Assembly: GCA_023101725.1 (NCBI GenBank)
Contig: JALJCO010010564.1
Span: forward strand, 372,001-436,000
DNA: 64,000 nucleotides
From: Atherinomorus stipes
Lineage: Eukaryota > Chordata > Actinopteri > Atheriniformes > Atherinidae
Reading direction: 5' to 3'
A program made the position numbers and the translations under genes. Every line of letters starts with the position of its first letter. Position 1 is the first letter of the stretch. The notes beneath the pieces are model-generated. The model worked only from the letters and a program-made list of their open reading frames with translations, searched no databases and was not told the origin of the DNA. Positions 20,205 to 31,756 of this stretch are shown one piece after another.

Positions 20205-20583
20205 TCGGGCTGCATGGTGGTGTGGTGGTTACTAACCACCACCTCACAGTAAGAAGGTCACTGGTTCAATTCCCAGCTGGGGAGGGGGTTCAAGCAATCC
20301 CAACCATGGCCTTCCTGTGTGGAGTTTGCATGTTCTCCCCGTGTATGCGTGGGTTCTCTCCAGGTACTTCGGCTTCCTCCCACCGTCCAAAGACATGCAT
20401 GTTAGGTTAATTGGTCACTCTAAATTGTCCCAAGGAATGAATGTGAGTGTGAATGGTTGTCTGTCTCTTTGTGTTGGCCCTGCGACAGACTGGCGACCTG
20501 TCCAGGGTGTGCCTGCCTCTCACCTGATAATAGCTGGGATAGACTCCAGAAACCCTGAACTGGATAAGCGGTACAGAAAATGA
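20205..20583 (+). repeat. tRNA-derived SINE-like repeat, copy 1
   Basis: Starts GGGCTGCATGGTGGTGTGGT. It has an A-box-like TGGTGGTGTGGTGGTTA and a B-box-like GGTTCAATTCC, then a body with GTTTGCATGTTCTCCCCGTG and GACTGGCGACCTGTCCAGGG. Copies of its 3' part lie at 37,628-37,790 and (full but decayed) 56,190-56,340. The frames inside are not genes. Confidence 0.7.
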
Positions 20584-21245
20584 CGGAGTGACTGACAGCC
20601 TTTTCTCAGCGAGAGGAGTTCATTTTAGACATCTATGCTGCCTGTGCGGTGGAACAAATCCTCCAAAAACATGTTTATCCTTCTTATTTATGATGTTTAT
20701 GATCATTTGCAGGCATTAACTTTGAAATTGAACTGATTGGGCAATTTTTAGCAGTAACAAGTAGGATATGAAAAATCCAAAAATCAGGGGGGTGAGAGAA
20801 TATTAACTGGGACATTATTGCACACCCTTTTAATTCCCGAGCTTTATTTTAGGTGATCATGTCAGCATTGGCCACATACACTGTAAAAGAGTAAAAACTT
20901 TCAAAAGGGCACTTGCTAGGTCCAGAGGGCAAAGGGCAGGTGCTCCAGCACCACCTAGTGTCTACCTGTGCACGCCGCTGTCAGAGAGGCAGTGTCTCAC
21001 TTTTAAAGGGAGGCAGAAGTTTACGTGGAAGACAAACAGTGTAGAAAAGTTAGTGGACGATTGCAGAAAAATGTTTTTCAGCGTAAAACTTGGAGGACAA
21101 GATGTCACCATCTAATGTTTAATATCATCAAAAGATTCTGAAAATCAGAAGGAATCTCTGTGTGCATGGGACAAGCCTGAAGGTCAAAGCTGAATGCTCG
21201 TACAGTAATCCAAATTATTCAAAATGTAGATTTAGGGAAGACTAA
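20584..21245. other. No recognised gene
   Basis: Nothing identifiable. Confidence 0.4.
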
Positions 21246-21300
21246 TCACATATATCGTCGCTGTCCGATAGAAAGCACGTATGTCCAATTTTGACGTTTT
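21246..21300 (+). repeat. Left member of an inverted pair (CGTCGCTGTCCGAT)
   Basis: CATATATCGTCGCTGTCCGA followed by TAGAAAGCACGTATGTCC is the inverse, with a few mismatches, of 26,320-26,370. These may be the ends of a 5.1-kb element or two separate repeats. Confidence 0.5.
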
Positions 21301-22644
21301 TGAGGTTTTATCATATCTGATATGTCCACATTCTTCTCTAGCAACTGATGCAGTAGATATCTAAATAACCAACGGGAAGAGGTTTTATACAGCAATCTAT
21401 TTAAAACTTATCTCCATTGGATGCCATGAGTGTCAGTCAAGAACACGCATCTCCCACCCCTTTGTCACGTCAGCCCGCCCCCACGTTGTTCATGAGGTCC
21501 GAGCGGTCCGAGAGCAGACCGGACCTACACCGATCGCTTAGAAGGTAACGTATGATTATAAGCTTAATGTTTGACAACTACATTCCAGTTTTCACAAGGT
21601 AATATGCACTCACAGTTGTTATTTGTGTGGATTGTTTCAAGTGCAACTTTTTTGTCGTTATTTACAACTCGCTCCTGACGAGTACCATGATGCTAGCTAA
21701 TGCTAGCCGACTAAACGCCATCTCTTTGCTGCTTTCCATTTAAACTCGAAAGTCAAAAATTCACATTTCCGAGTAGGACGTTTCAACTGGAACGGCCCCC
21801 CGAAATCGGATTTCCTACTGGGAAGTCTGATAATCCTTGCAGGTCTGAGTTCAGATGCTAGCGCAGCTAACACGGCACCCGGTGTTAGCGGCGCTAGCAG
21901 TGTTAGCAGCTCCTGTAATGTTACGTTTAATTACACATCTTACTATTTCTGCTGCATGAAACCAGTCGTACACATAGTATTGGTTTATGTAGATGTAGGG
22001 GGACGCTGCTGTGGTGTAATTCATAATTTCCATGCGGTATATGTGAACTACAACACCAGCTCGTTTTAGCAAACACGTTGTTTTGCTAGGCTGCTAACTG
22101 GTTTTCAGACCAGTAACTAGAACGCAGTTTGGTCGGGTGTCGTCCCCCCCAGTTCCCACTACCCAGTTTCGAGGTAAACGGAATGCAGCATTGTATGGCA
22201 ATTAGATGGGTAACAGCTAGCATTTTGTTGACACGTTTCTTTTGCAGCAGAGAACATGTTGTTGCTGCTTTTAGTCTCCAGTAATGTTTTCTTTTGTATC
22301 TGATTGATTTGCTAAGTCCGTTAACAGACCTTGTGCTGTTGTTTACTGGTACATTAGATTTCTGACGGAGATGTATCATCAGTGTCTAATCTATGCACTG
22401 TTTCCCTGTTTCTCAGGATAATTATGTCTCTTTGTGTAACCTTTGTGTAAACATGTTTCTCTTTCTCTCCCAAGACTCACTCAAATGTGACAAAGATGAC
22501 TCTCCTGTGTCCCAGAAGAATCTGAAAATGAAGGTTGGTATTGGGAAGGTTGGCAATCTGATAATTGGTCTCTGCTGAGTGACGTAACATTTGTTGCTTA
22601 ACCAGCAGTAACCAGGCTTCACACCAATTTAAGTGGAAAAAAGT
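21301..22644. other. No supported gene; possible gene 5' region
   Basis: Around 21,470-21,545 is a CpG-rich stretch with an ATG (GTTCATGAGGTCCGAGCGG) and a donor-like AAG/GTAACG. Around 22,485-22,533 a short open block (DSLKCDKDDSPVSQKN) lies between an acceptor-like CTCTCCCAAG and GTTGGT. Phases do not join these blocks to each other or to 23,853-24,069, so no gene model is offered. Confidence 0.25.
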
Positions 22645-23706
22645 TAGTGGTCAAACCAGCGTGGAAATGAGCGCACATCTGATCATAAACTGATCTTATG
22701 ATTGCATCCACGTGTGATTTATAAAATGTTCGTGTCTGACCAAACAACAGAATCTACGTCAGAAATGCACCGTCATCCAGCTGTGTCTAGCCTGAAGCAG
22801 CAGCGCTGCAGGTGGAGGCGGTCGGATCCGGGTCTGACCCGGACAGGGACATAAACAATAACTTTCATTAGTTAAGCTAATAAACAGTCTACCGACTGAG
22901 CACATGTACAACAAAGGTATAGATTGCTTAATAGGACGGATTACCTCCTGTCTCCTGCATTACTCTGTTGGGAGCTTCATTTACCAGCGCTTCTGGCTGC
23001 AAATAATGTTCATAAACTAGTATTTCTGTTCTTTAACTTGTCAATAAACTCTTAGGGGGAAAGGAGCTCCAGCGATGCTGTGCAGCTCCACACAGGTCAG
23101 GGTTGTGTTGCAAACTTTCTCTGAGTCTACAGCAGCATTTCCTGCTGGTCCGATGCACCTGCGCCTTTCTGCAGCCTGACTGTCCCACTTCTTACAAGCA
23201 GCTGAGTTTTCTTTCTTTATTCAGACATCAACAGTGAGATAATAAAGTCTGATTTATCTTGACATGTTTGGCGATCAGTTGTCACCTTCATCAGAAGTTA
23301 TAACACTGCTGTAAAGATCTGCCGGCTGGTATGACACCTGCAGCTCCCACTGAGACATGGGGGACACAGGAGGCGATCCGTCGTTTCTATTAAGTAATCT
23401 GTACCATAATGTTGTTGTCTATAAGTTCTCAGTCAGCAGACTGTTTCTTAGCTTAGCTAATGAAAGTTATCTTTTCTTCAGTCCCTATGCGGGTCAGGCT
23501 CAGATCTGACAGTCCGGGTCAGGCTCAGATCCGCCTCCAGCTGTCTGCGCTGCTGCTTCAGAAACAGCTGGATGAGGACGGATTTCTGACATAGATTCTG
23601 TTGTTTGGTCAGACACGAACATTCATAAATCACATGTGGATACAATCATGAGATCATTTTTATGGTCATGTGTGCGCTCATTTCCACGCTTGTTTGATAA
23701 ACGGGA
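22645..23706. mobile_element. Fold-back MITE, long inverted arms
   Basis: Left arm about 22,651-22,895 and right arm about 23,450-23,700 are long imperfect inverted repeats (for example GCGTGGAAATGAGCGCACA on both). They include GTTCGTGTCTGACCAAACAA and the GATCTGAGCCTGACCCGG region. The right end GTTTGATAAAC and the inner sequences relate it to the element at 52,176-53,640. No coding content. Confidence 0.75.
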
Positions 23707-23852
23707 CTACTGACTGTTTTCCACCTAAAATGGCGTCTTAGCAACAAATGTCACGTGACTGGCAGAGACCGATACCTGAAATTATGGGAAACAATGGTGA
23801 CGTTGCTCTCTGCTGTCTTTTTCTTGTACAATTCCTTCTGTCCATCAATTAG

Positions 23853-24069
23853 ATACGTGGATGGCATGCTGGATTACAAGCTGTGCCACTCAGACGACTG
23901 GGAACCCTATCTGCCCCCCCACCATCTCTGAGGAAGAAGAGCATCACCACGGTGACGTCGCTCTACAGATGCAGAAAGAAAAAGACTGGAAGTTTAGACA
24001 CCTTCAAGAGCTGAAGAGGGTTATGTCAAAAGATTCCCACGCTTTCTACGGCGGACTTCAACACGAGTG
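23853..24069 (+). pseudogene. Candidate terminal exon of an unidentified protein gene, frame broken at a C7 run
   Basis: An acceptor-like TTCTGTCCATCAATTAG precedes the block. In one frame it reads YVDGMLDYKLCHSDDWEPYL, then hits a stop. After the C7 run at 23914-23920 the neighbouring frame reads EEEEHHHGDVALQMQKEKDW, then FRHLQELKRVMSKDS and HAFYGGLQHE before TGA. Both halves have balanced, protein-like composition with a polar helix, and neither continues sensibly in its own frame. So a one-base slip at the C7 run, real or from sequencing, is likely. I do not recognise the protein. It could be a host exon, a processed fragment or part of the element bounded by 21,246 and 26,370. Confidence 0.4.
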
Positions 24070-24151
24070 ATGGCGGGACGGACGGACGGAGCCACATACT
24101 CACACACACACGTCAATAACACCATGTTAAGCAGAAGGGTTTAGTTTGTTC

Positions 24152-24235
24152 TAGAGATGCACTGATCCAGGTTTTTCCAGTCCGATACCTGGGCTGAGTA
24201 TCGGCCGACATCGATCCGATGCTGTTGTTGAATGA
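24152..24235 (+). repeat. hAT-type MITE end fragment
   Basis: Begins TAGAGATGCACTGATCCAGG and continues with GTATCGGCCGACATCGATCC, the style of a common fish hAT family. No right end found nearby. Confidence 0.5.
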
Positions 24236-24411
24236 ATAAACTATTTATCTTTCCATGTGAGTGATGACATCCAGCTTGACGTAAACATTAAGCCTGTCTT
24301 TTTTTTAAGGTAACAAATGAACACAGATATAAATGTACTTGATTCTGTTGGTTAACAAATAACGTGCACATTTATGATGATGCTAATAAAAAACAGAAAT
24401 GGCTGGATCGG

Positions 24412-24715
24412 CATGCTGCAACTATGTTGCACAAACAAAACTGTTGGAGTTTTATCTGTGCAACATAGTTCTGCTGCACAGACAAAACTGCAACATCTGC
24501 AACAGAGTTTTGTCTGTGCAACACAGTTCTGTTGCACAGACAAAACTGCAACATCTGCAACAGAGTTTTGTCTGTGCAACACAGTTCTGTTGCACAGACA
24601 AAACTGCAACATCTGCAACAGAGTTTTGTCTGTGCAACACAGTTCTGTTGCACAGACAAAACTCTGCAACATCTGCAACAGTTTTGCTTGTGCAACACAG
24701 TTCTGTTGTACAGAA
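24412..24715. repeat. 58-bp tandem repeat with a hairpin in each unit
   Basis: About five units; the middle three are nearly identical. Each contains TTTTGTCTGTGCAACA, a short spacer (CAGTTC), and its exact complement TGTTGCACAGACAAAA. Open frames on both strands here are products of the repeat. Confidence 0.95.
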
Positions 24716-26310
24716 CTAGTGAAACTATCGTACCCTATTTTGTTTGTAGTGTTATTTATCTGAAGTTAAAGTACCAAGCAATTAATTTATTCTTGATTGG
24801 TCTGTGTTTATTCTTCTTTGATTGTATTTGTGCCAACTTGTGTGAGTTTAATGTCTTCATTTTCTGACATGAATTTCAGTCACTACTGAGTGTTAATGAA
24901 ATCAGTTTGACTTTATTTGTACCCTGGTATTTGCTAATATTCAGTGTATAAGTATAGAATGGTAACTGGTTAACATGTATAGCAATAGTTCATAACTTAC
25001 TAGACATAGCATCATCGGGTGTGCTGTTGAAGAGACAACAGGTATGCTGGGAAAAAAGCACCTCTTCCATATTGGTATTAAAAATTAGTTTCTTATTGAG
25101 ATGCAAAATCTCTTTTTTTCAGAATGCCCTAGCCAAGATGAGCAGCAGTACGTTAAAGTTTGTACACAGTTTCATTAAAAATGTACAAGATTTCAGTAAA
25201 GTTTGTATCAGGTAAATTTAATTAAAATGACGAGATAAAAATAAACAGGAACATCAGTCGAAGTATCTGCAGCCAGATGTGTTCATCTTCAAGTTGCTAA
25301 ACATCCTTTTAAAACAGTCCAGTTAAACGAGAAGTTTTAGTTTTATTGTATTTGTAAATCTGGAAGCTCCATGATGCAGGGAATCCAGGAACTGTCAGCT
25401 TCTAGAGGAGGCAGGTGAGTTAACTGTAGTTCACCACAGACAGGAATGCAGCAGCAACCAACCTCTTTCTAGATTTAAATGAGATCTGATTTCATCTGGA
25501 AAACAAACAGCTGGTTTGAGTGTTTACTTCGCTGCTGACTGTAAACAGTACAAGGCAGATGAAATGCACCTCATCAGTTTTGGGGATAGTAAAATGTTTT
25601 TCTACTGGCCAGGCAGTCAGGAAAAGCACCCTCATTTTTGTCCCACTTGGAAGAAGTGCATTTTACATCAGGGGTGTCTTTTCTGTGGGACAGTTATGTC
25701 CTGTAGTAAGGCTTGGACATACGTCACAGGGTGCAGTGCAGCAGAGGATGTCTGCAGTTCAGAAGGATAACATTTGACAGGTAAAATAGTTTTTCTGTCC
25801 GTGATAAGCATAACTGAACAGCACAATGCTTTTTTCAGATGATCGAAGAATATTAACTTGACGTCGGTACATTACGTTGTTAAATGCAGCTGCATTAGTA
25901 AGAGTCGCACGAGCACTCAGCATTATGTGACGCGCTCACGTCAACATCTGACAGCTGTTCGCCTGTGAATTACCCTGATATTAATATAAAATGCTTAGAA
26001 AAACCCTTGATTAGCATCACATGCTAAGCGGAAATGTAGCATAACTTGCTATAAATAGTTTACCAGCTTGGTGTGACATAAAGAGGAAACCGTAGACCCA
26101 CATGTTAACCGGACCTCGTAAGAGTACATAATAATAGAAACACGTAAGTCCGCTTGCTGTCAAAAATACACGCATGTCCGTTAAAATTAATTTAAACCGG
26201 TCATCAATGATTGTGAGAACTAGGTTTCATTCCGGGTCTAAAAAATGTCAATAAACCCAGACTTCGCCTTATTTTGTCAATTAGTTTGTAAGAAAAACAG
26301 TTTTTTCATG
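24716..26310. other. No recognised gene
   Basis: AT-rich; the overlapping frames at 25516-25777 show no recognisable domain. Confidence 0.4.
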
Positions 26311-26375
26311 CTCCTGAAAAGTCTTACTTTTGGAGATGCGTGTTTTTCATCGGACAGCGACGATATGTTGTCCTA
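26311..26375 (-). repeat. Right member of the CGTCGCTGTCCGAT inverted pair
   Basis: On the minus strand it reads ACATATCGTCGCTGTCCGAT then GAAAAACACGCATCTCC, matching 21,246-21,300. Confidence 0.5.
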
Positions 26376-26849
26376 AAAATTTTGATATAAAAACCTAAAC
26401 AAAATCTGCCTCAAAGCTTTTGTCTGTATCTTGTTTGTCACCAATTTCCTTTTATGGATTTGCTACTTTGATGTTTTCTGCACATATTTCCCAGTAATTG
26501 TTTGATTAATTTAACCATTTCGATAAGAGCACATGACGATACTTTGCTGATACTTGCATACTGTAGCACGCCAGCCTTGGTGTTTTGTGATCTTGACCGT
26601 GTAGAAAGTTCACTCATCCATGCAGGATGGTGTTTGGCCAGCGTGTGCGTGGTGGAGGGAGGTGCCTCCAAGCCGAGGTCTGAGCCCTGCCAACCCCTGC
26701 TTGTTCTCAGGATTTCATCTGGGTCACGGGGAAGAGATTAAGGCTTAACCAGGTTCTCCATTCTGTGTTTCTGAAATCATACAGACCAGCAGAAACACAT
26801 CAGAGACATCACTCCGGCCTTACACTGTTTTCCTTATTTGTTTTTTTAA

Positions 26850-27171
26850 AGCAACCCTTACTGATGTTGCATTCTTACACTATTTTTCTAACAGGGTAAA
26901 ATGAGGTAATGGAACTCTGAAATACAAGACAGACCCACCATTAATCAAAATGAAATATTATTCCAATCTCTAAATATTCAATGAAAACTCCAACCAATCC
27001 TTGAAGTGGGGTGCACCCCTAGGATTGGCCGTGGGACCTGCCTGCCAGACCTTTGCTTCTGCATTGGGAGGTGGAGGGACTGAAGGGGTGTGTCTTAGGT
27101 GTGAGGCGGGACTGTTTATTTTCAAATAATCTTGCTGTGCTTTCTGAAATGCAAGATCGGTAAGGGTTGCT
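26850..27171. mobile_element. TTAA-flanked MITE, 322 bp
   Basis: TTAA at 26846-26849 and 27172-27175 flank inverted ends AGCAACCCTTACTGATGTTG and (complement of right) AGCAACCCTTACCGATCTTG. TTAA duplication fits Kolobok or piggyBac mobilisation. No coding content. Confidence 0.85.
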
Positions 27172-27179
27172 TTAAATAA

Positions 27180-28150
27180 AATCCAAATGTCACATCCAAA
27201 ATTCATTTAAATTCATTTAATTCATTTAAATATCCATGGCTAATATCTATAGGCAAAGGCCAAATACCTGATGAAATCATTTCTGGAAAATAACTGAGTC
27301 ATACTTGTGAATTCCTCATGTTTACATGAGAATTAGCATTAAACTGAAGTATTATCCTGTTCATCAGCAGTTGCTCATTTTTTTGGGAATAATAACGAGC
27401 CCATTCTGATCCCAACCAAACATTTTACAGGAGATGTACAGTATGTGATGTTCTTTTTCTCACAAGCTGACACAGTCGCTTCCAGATTTAAAGCAGAAGT
27501 CAGTAAGTTCAGCTCTGGGCTTCCTCTACTGGTCTCCTTTCACTGTTGAAAAAGGTGGTCATTCCCCCCTCCCCCCCCAGCACACAGACGGCTTCTCTAC
27601 TGTCTTTCCTCTATTCTGATCCCTGAATATATCTCTAAGCTTTTACTAGCTTGTTGATGCTACTTTGCTACGTTGGTAGCAGCAGCTTGTCTCTCTCTGC
27701 TCAAAGCAGAGTCCTGCAGCAGGACGTTTTACCCCCGTTTCGTTTGTTTTACACATTTTACACTGAAACATCACATGGCCAAAAGTGTTTAGGTTGAAGT
27801 TCTAAACTTAAAATTAATGATATTGGAATCGTGGCCGATATCCGATATGTCGATATTTTAAAACTCATGTAGCCAATAACCGATATTGACACCGATATTA
27901 AAGCTGCTATTAAAATAGCAACTTCTGAACAAGCAAATCAGCTAAATAACATTAAAGGCTAAATAAACATCCTGTTTAGGCAGAAATACAACTAGTTACT
28001 TCCAGTTCTTCACAGATGCACACAGTTCATCTTCACCTGCTAGAAGTCTGTCCAACAGTCTTCTCTCCTCGTGCTCACTGCTGCTCACAAGTTTCATTTC
28101 TGCATCCTGGCATCATGTGCTCAGTAGCACAGCTGCACACTCCTGCCACA
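27180..28150. other. No gene; decayed repeat near 27,830-27,905
   Basis: GTGGCCGATATCCGATATGT and following recall the interior of hAT MITEs (see 24,152). The remainder is unassigned. Confidence 0.35.
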
Positions 28151-28372
28151 AGGGGGCACTCACGCCTCAACAACAGCCTTTCCAACATGGCCGATCTCAC
28201 AATGATAAAGAATCCTTCAAAACATTCCTGGACCCAGAAGGTGATCCGGATCACCACCAAAATTTAATGGGTTTGTCCTTGGGCTGATGCACACGGCTGG
28301 TGAAAATTTAAGGTCAATCCGTGCAGAACTTTTTTCGTAAAGTTGCTGACAGACGAATGGACAAACCAACAC
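28151..28372. repeat. Dispersed repeat tail
   Basis: CAGAAGGTGATCCGGATCACC and AAAATTTAAGGTCAATCCGT belong to a repeat very common in fish genomes, ending near GACAAACCAACA. Its class is not certain to me. Confidence 0.4.
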
Positions 28373-28374
28373 TA

Positions 28375-28937
28375 CACACTCAAAAATACTGGTACCAATT
28401 TGTACTTAAAAGGGTACAAATCTTGTCACTGGGGGGTTCCTTTTCTGTTCCCTTCAGTCCTGGTCCATTTTTGTACCTTATCAGGCTGTATGAGTTAATA
28501 AAGTACAATTAAACCAATTAAAATGATGAATAAAAGTAAATAAAATAGAGATTATGACAACAATCAAAGATGCTAATAATAAATTAATAATTATTATATA
28601 AATATTAGGCCAAACACATATATAATTATACATGTAATTATAACTATGATTACTATGATCATTATGAAAATCATGATATAATAACTATGATTATACTACT
28701 GTTTAGAAGGACTGCTATTGTTATTGTACAAGCTACGCACATTTTTCAATGCTGCAGGTACCCTTAGGGTTGAAATGGTACAAATTTGTACTTTATATTA
28801 CTTTGGACCCTTTTTCATAATATATAGGTACTTCTGGCCTCATAAAGACCAATATTGTACTTTTGAGAGAACATTTGTAAAAAATGTACCTACAGGTACA
28901 GAAATGTTCCTGTCTCGTACCTCTATTTTTGAGTGTG
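28375..28937. mobile_element. TA-flanked MITE (Tc1/mariner-like), 563 bp
   Basis: TA at 28373-28374 and 28938-28939 flank CACACTCAAAAATA and its complement TATTTTTGAGTGTG. Several GGTAC/TTGTAC motifs are repeated inside both arms. Confidence 0.8.
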
Positions 28938-29209
28938 TATTGAAAACATTACCACCTTGGCAGCAGTAATAAATAAAGCTGAACTGAGGGAAACTTAGAT
29001 GCAGGAGGCAAAACCCCAGTTTTTTTGGAAAACATACACGGAGTGTTGTAAAAGGTTTTGACAGCAGAAATGATCTCTAAAGTAGGACCTTCAAGGATCA
29101 CAATATATGTCATGGTTGCAGTCAATTTTTCAAAAAAGAAAAAAGAAGATGCGGCTTAGACAAGCCCTCCTGCTGGAGCAGGTCAGAGACCAAATGAGAG
29201 TTCACGACA

Positions 29210-29757
29210 CTATAGAAGCTGTGGTGTTCAGCGACTAGTATGCTGATAATGCAAGCGTAGAAGAAATTGAGCTGTTTACATTGTGCTAAGAGTGAACCCG
29301 CTTTGGACAAACCGGGACAAACACAAGAGGGGTTGGTTATTGATTTAAAACAGAGAAAGAAAGAAAAAGAGAACACGCGATCTCGTCTGCCGCGGCTTCC
29401 GTAGTTTCGTGAACGTGCATAGGCGTGATCGCAGGAGATGCAATGTAGTACTGTTTAGGCTCTAAAAATTAACTAAATGACGTCATTTCGAGTAAATTCT
29501 GGATGCTGCCCACTCAGGACACTCAGGATTACATTGGACGAGCAGTATGGAGGAATATTGACAAGTTTTTGTTCACTTTTATGGATCTTTTTGGTTCGGA
29601 CCCCGGCGAACTCCATTATATGAAAGTTGGGGGGAAAAGAGAAGCCTTCCTGATCGCCGGCTGCGTTTGAGATATTAAAAAAGTGCTCCAGAGTCTTGCT
29701 CACCATGAGGGTAAGTGGAAAATAAAGTTACATCATTCTGTGGGTGAACTATTCCTT
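29210..29757 (+). mobile_element. MITE family A, copy 2
   Basis: Same sequence as 1424-2049, including ACATTGTGCTAAGAG and GACACTCAGGATTACATTGG; ends CATTCTGTGGGTGAACTATT then CCTTTGA (TTAA decayed to TTGA). Confidence 0.65.
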
Positions 29758-29911
29758 TGAAAATATGAAACACCCATTTTATAACAGTCCTGTAAGGCTA
29801 CCCCTCTGGCTCATTTGTCATCAGTCTGCGGCAGGGTTTTTTGTCATCACTTCCTGTCATTGAGCAACAAAGTTATTCATACGAGGCTGTTCACCCATTG
29901 GCTGAGAAGGG

Positions 29912-30116
29912 TCTATCTGCGGCTTGCAAGACAGGGGCGTGTCGTAGAGTGGGCGTATCGTAGAGTGACGTTACTCGACGACACGCCCACCAGGCCAATG
30001 AGAGCACGGTAAAATCTACCCTACCCCTGACCCTTCCCCTAAACCTATCCAGACCCACCCGCTATGCGACACGCCCACTATAGGACACGCCCACTGGGTT
30101 GCAAGCCACAGATAGA
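29912..30116. mobile_element. Small MITE with TATCTGCGGCTTGCAA ends
   Basis: TCTATCTGCGGCTTGCAA and TTGCAAGCCACAGATAGA are inverted. Inside, GGGCGTGTCGTAGAGTGGGC and several CACGCCCAC copies form further inverted pairs. Confidence 0.65.
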
Positions 30117-31752
30117 TACACTTGCATTGGCTTGCCATTTAAAGTCCCCCCTTTCCTGGCAAAAAAAAATAAATAAATGTGAAAGAAGGACCCTTAACTC
30201 CAGGTAAATGTGAGCAAGAGGGGGTATCAGTTAAATGTGTGCATGTTTAATCACTTACACGGTGTAGACGTGGCCTTAGATAAGTCAGAGTTTTCGCTTA
30301 TTCTGGACTCAAATAAACCAGTTGCAAGAGGGGTAATTACAGCTAATCCAAGACTAAACTGATTCCACACTCCAAACCTTGCAGATTTTCTCAGCCCCTG
30401 TCGACGTCTAATCCATCATCCATCTTGCATCCTGTGTGTACTGTGAGCTCTCTCCAGCCGGTAAAAGATCGTCTTATCTTGACTCGTCTAATCTCCCATT
30501 CTGTCTCTTCTTGTCTTTATTTTCCTCTCTTCCTCTGTCAGAATCAGTCATGGTGGACTTTCAACGTTGGGGTGTGTGAATATCTGCTTTCTAGCGTGCT
30601 CAAAGCAAAACTAAGCTGCAGCGTCATGTGGTGTCCCAGAAGAAAACGAATGCAGCTGTTTCTCAGCCTCAGGTCGCTGCTGGGCACACGATACATGTTT
30701 CTGTCTTAAATGCAACATTTGAGATTGCAAAGTTTTACTGAAAGAATTACTGACATCTAGTGGTAAAGATGGTTACAGCAGAATGCACATCTACAGTGGC
30801 CATCTGTGGCCAAAATTCTTCCAGACATAAAGACGTTTTCATGTGTGAGTGGATGCAGTGGCTCAGGTTACCAACAGGTAATTACGTCACATGGTGTACA
30901 TGTGTCTGATCTTCTATGGTCCCCTTAATATGGAAAGACTTTTTATTTTTAATTAAGTAAATAAATACTAAAGTGAATAAATTTTCCATGAAAGAAATAC
31001 AAAAAATTATTAATTAACTGTACAATCTTCAGTGATTTACTCATTCATTCAATGAAACTTATTGAAATGTTCAACTTGAGTCATTTAATATATTGGCTTG
31101 ATTCATTTATGTATTACTTTTGATCTATTATTTATTATCACTTTTTTATATATTTATGTATTCATTAATTTATTTATTAACACTTTTATTTTACAGTGGT
31201 ATTTCTATTTAAGTGAAAATTTTATTTTGCAGTCCCATTTTTATTTCCCTCTTTTTTTCATTCCAGGTTCTCATATTCAAATGAAGGGGGGGGGGGTGGT
31301 TATCTGTCTTGGTCACAGTGCAGCCCATTACTAGTTACACAGCAGTGTCTGATTGCTGAAAATTATGGGTTTATTGCACTACTGTCAGCAGTCTTCACAG
31401 TCTTTGTTACATCAAATTTGACCGTCGAATGTTTACAGTCTCTCCCACTTTAAGCATCCCTTTTACACCAGTAACACTGTAATCAGCATCAGTCCCAAAC
31501 AATGACTTTTATGTCATTTGTAGACCAGATGATGAGGATGAAAAAAAGTCAACTGTACTCTGGTTGGTATTTTGACTTTTCTTAGTCATTTCCTGGAACA
31601 ATACATTCTGACACCTGCACAAAGAGACACAAGACTCCAGAACAGAAGAGGGCAATAATTCCCGCCCCCCCAAATGGGACACTCTGTAAGATGTAAATAA
31701 AAACGGGATGCAATTTACAGATCTCATCAACCCATATTTTATTCTCAGGACA
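30117..31752. other. No recognised gene
   Basis: Includes the 55-bp match to 2328-2380 at about 31,360 and a G run near 31,287-31,299. Confidence 0.4.
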
Positions 31753-31756
31753 TTAA

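Noticed and set aside
21470..24069. A three-exon host gene joining 21,470-21,545, 22,485-22,533 and 23,853-24,069
   Set aside because: Splice phases do not agree and a stop follows in the joined frame; only the last block is kept as a candidate.
24352..24867. Cysteine-rich open frames of 106-129 codons on both strands
   Set aside because: They are translations of the 58-bp tandem repeat; several frames are open at once only because the unit lacks stops.
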